From Litorimonas sp963972195 (GTDB taxonomy: Bacteria; Pseudomonadota; Alphaproteobacteria; Caulobacterales; Maricaulaceae), in contig CAXATH010000005.1 of NCBI GenBank assembly GCA_963972195.1, forward strand, positions 124,001 through 188,000: DNA of 64,000 bases, given 5' to 3'. The notes below the pieces were generated by a model, which was not told the origin of the DNA, did no database searches, and saw only the letters and a list, made by a program, of their open reading frames with translations. Both the position numbers and the translations under genes were made by a program. Of the stretch, positions 63,540-64,000 are shown one piece after another (within the stretch, counting starts at the first letter, position 1; each line of letters starts with the position of its first letter).

Positions 63540-64000
63540 GTGTCCGACAAATTGCTCTCCAAATCCATTCTCTCTGTTGCGCCCTCTGCTACCATGGCGA
63601 TGACCCAATTAGCGCGCGAATTAAAAGCCGAAGGCCGAGACGTCATCGGGTTATCTGCCGGAGAGTCGGATTTTGATACGCCGGAACATATTGGTGAAGC
63701 GGCTGAAAAGGCCATAAGAGACGGTAAAACCCGGTATACGGCGGTCGACGGCATCCCTGAATTAAAAGACGCAATCATTGAAAAATTCAATCGCGAGAAT
63801 GGCCTGGATTATTCGCCATCTGAGATAAATGTCTCGCCGGGCGGTAAGCCTGTCATATTTAACGCCTTGGCGGTCACGTTAAATCCGGGCGACGAAGTTG
63901 TCATTCCAGCGCCTTGTTGGGTTTCCTATCCGGGCATGGTGAGCCTGCTGGGGGCAACGCCCGTGATTGTACCCTGTGGTGTGGAGACGGGCTTTCGATT
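63540..64000 (+). CDS. aspartate aminotransferase (class I/II), truncated by window edge
   Basis: The GTG at 63540 opens a frame to the window end (153 codons). The visible part, KSILSVAPSATMAMTQLARE (8-27), GRDVIGLSAGESDFDTPEHI, TRYTAVDGIPELKDAI and VSPGGKPVIFNALAVTLNPG, follows the alphaproteobacterial AspC class I/II aminotransferase N-terminus. It transfers amino groups between aspartate and 2-oxoglutarate using PLP; the PLP lysine lies outside the window. The start is inferred, with a weak AAGG site. Confidence 0.9.
   Translation, partial: MSDKLLSKSILSVAPSATMAMTQLARELKAEGRDVIGLSAGESDFDTPEHIGEAAEKAIRDGKTRYTAVDGIPELKDAIIEKFNRENGLDYSPSEINVSPGGKPVIFNALAVTLNPGDEVVIPAPCWVSYPGMVSLLGATPVIVPCGVETGFR

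Overview
The window looks like the chromosome of a free-living Gram-negative alphaproteobacterium of moderate GC content, possibly a marine Hyphomonadales/Maricaulales-type lineage. The placement is inferred from gene order and family content: a DUF4175/TIGR02302 protein, an MJ0042 zinc-ribbon protein beside ftsEX, an argH - tlpA - lptM-like - lysA neighbourhood, DUF1289, yidD-thrS, and a TonB receptor. No rRNA, tRNA or CRISPR array was recognised.

Layout. 1-2 kb is accessory: the start of a DUF262 (GmrSD-like) gene cut by the window edge, a 400-nt structured repeat, and a GIY-YIG nuclease bounded by REP-like palindromes. 2-9.2 kb holds yidD, thrS and surface-polysaccharide genes (O-antigen ligase-like, three glycosyltransferases). 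9.3-17.2 kb holds a membrane protein, a GGDEF/EAL protein, a methyltransferase, chorismate mutase, tyrA, a YdcF protein, ftsX, ftsE and a zinc-ribbon protein. 17.2-28.8 kb is mostly conserved core: TIGR02302, lysA, an LptM-like lipoprotein, two paralogous secreted proteins, a DUF2891 lipoprotein, DUF1289, argH, tlpA, HNH, EF-hand, DUF1328 and an outer-membrane protein.

28.9-41.7 kb is the most unusual part. Two SpoIIAA-like paralogues bracket a defence island: a DpnA-like adenine methyltransferase, a full DpnI homologue that should cut methylated GATC, a small unlisted ORF, and an XRE/ImmA regulator pair with a clear operator. Two palindromic elements with CCCCGTTTACGGGG-type ends frame the island. 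Next come groEL/groES with CIRCE, a YHS protein and a 1316-aa type IIG restriction-modification protein. Downstream of one SpoIIAA-like gene and of groEL are four copies of an apparently undescribed structured element whose hairpins covary.

41.9-64 kb holds a secreted low-complexity protein, a SulP/carbonic anhydrase operon with a consensus OxyR-type site upstream, an OxyR-like regulator lacking the redox cysteines, a luciferase-like monooxygenase, a TonB receptor/LysR/hydrolase cluster, a trehalose operon (otsA-otsB-GH15), yebC, a YghU-type glutathione transferase, a glutamate synthase-like protein, an SRPBCC protein, a Pro/Glu-rich TonB-like protein, a DMT transporter, and the start of an aspartate aminotransferase.

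How it fits together: the core parts run amino-acid synthesis, envelope building, trehalose and bicarbonate metabolism. The accessory parts are restriction systems placed among repeats. The DpnA-like/DpnI pair is the best candidate for new biology, because the two predicted activities should be incompatible in one cell.
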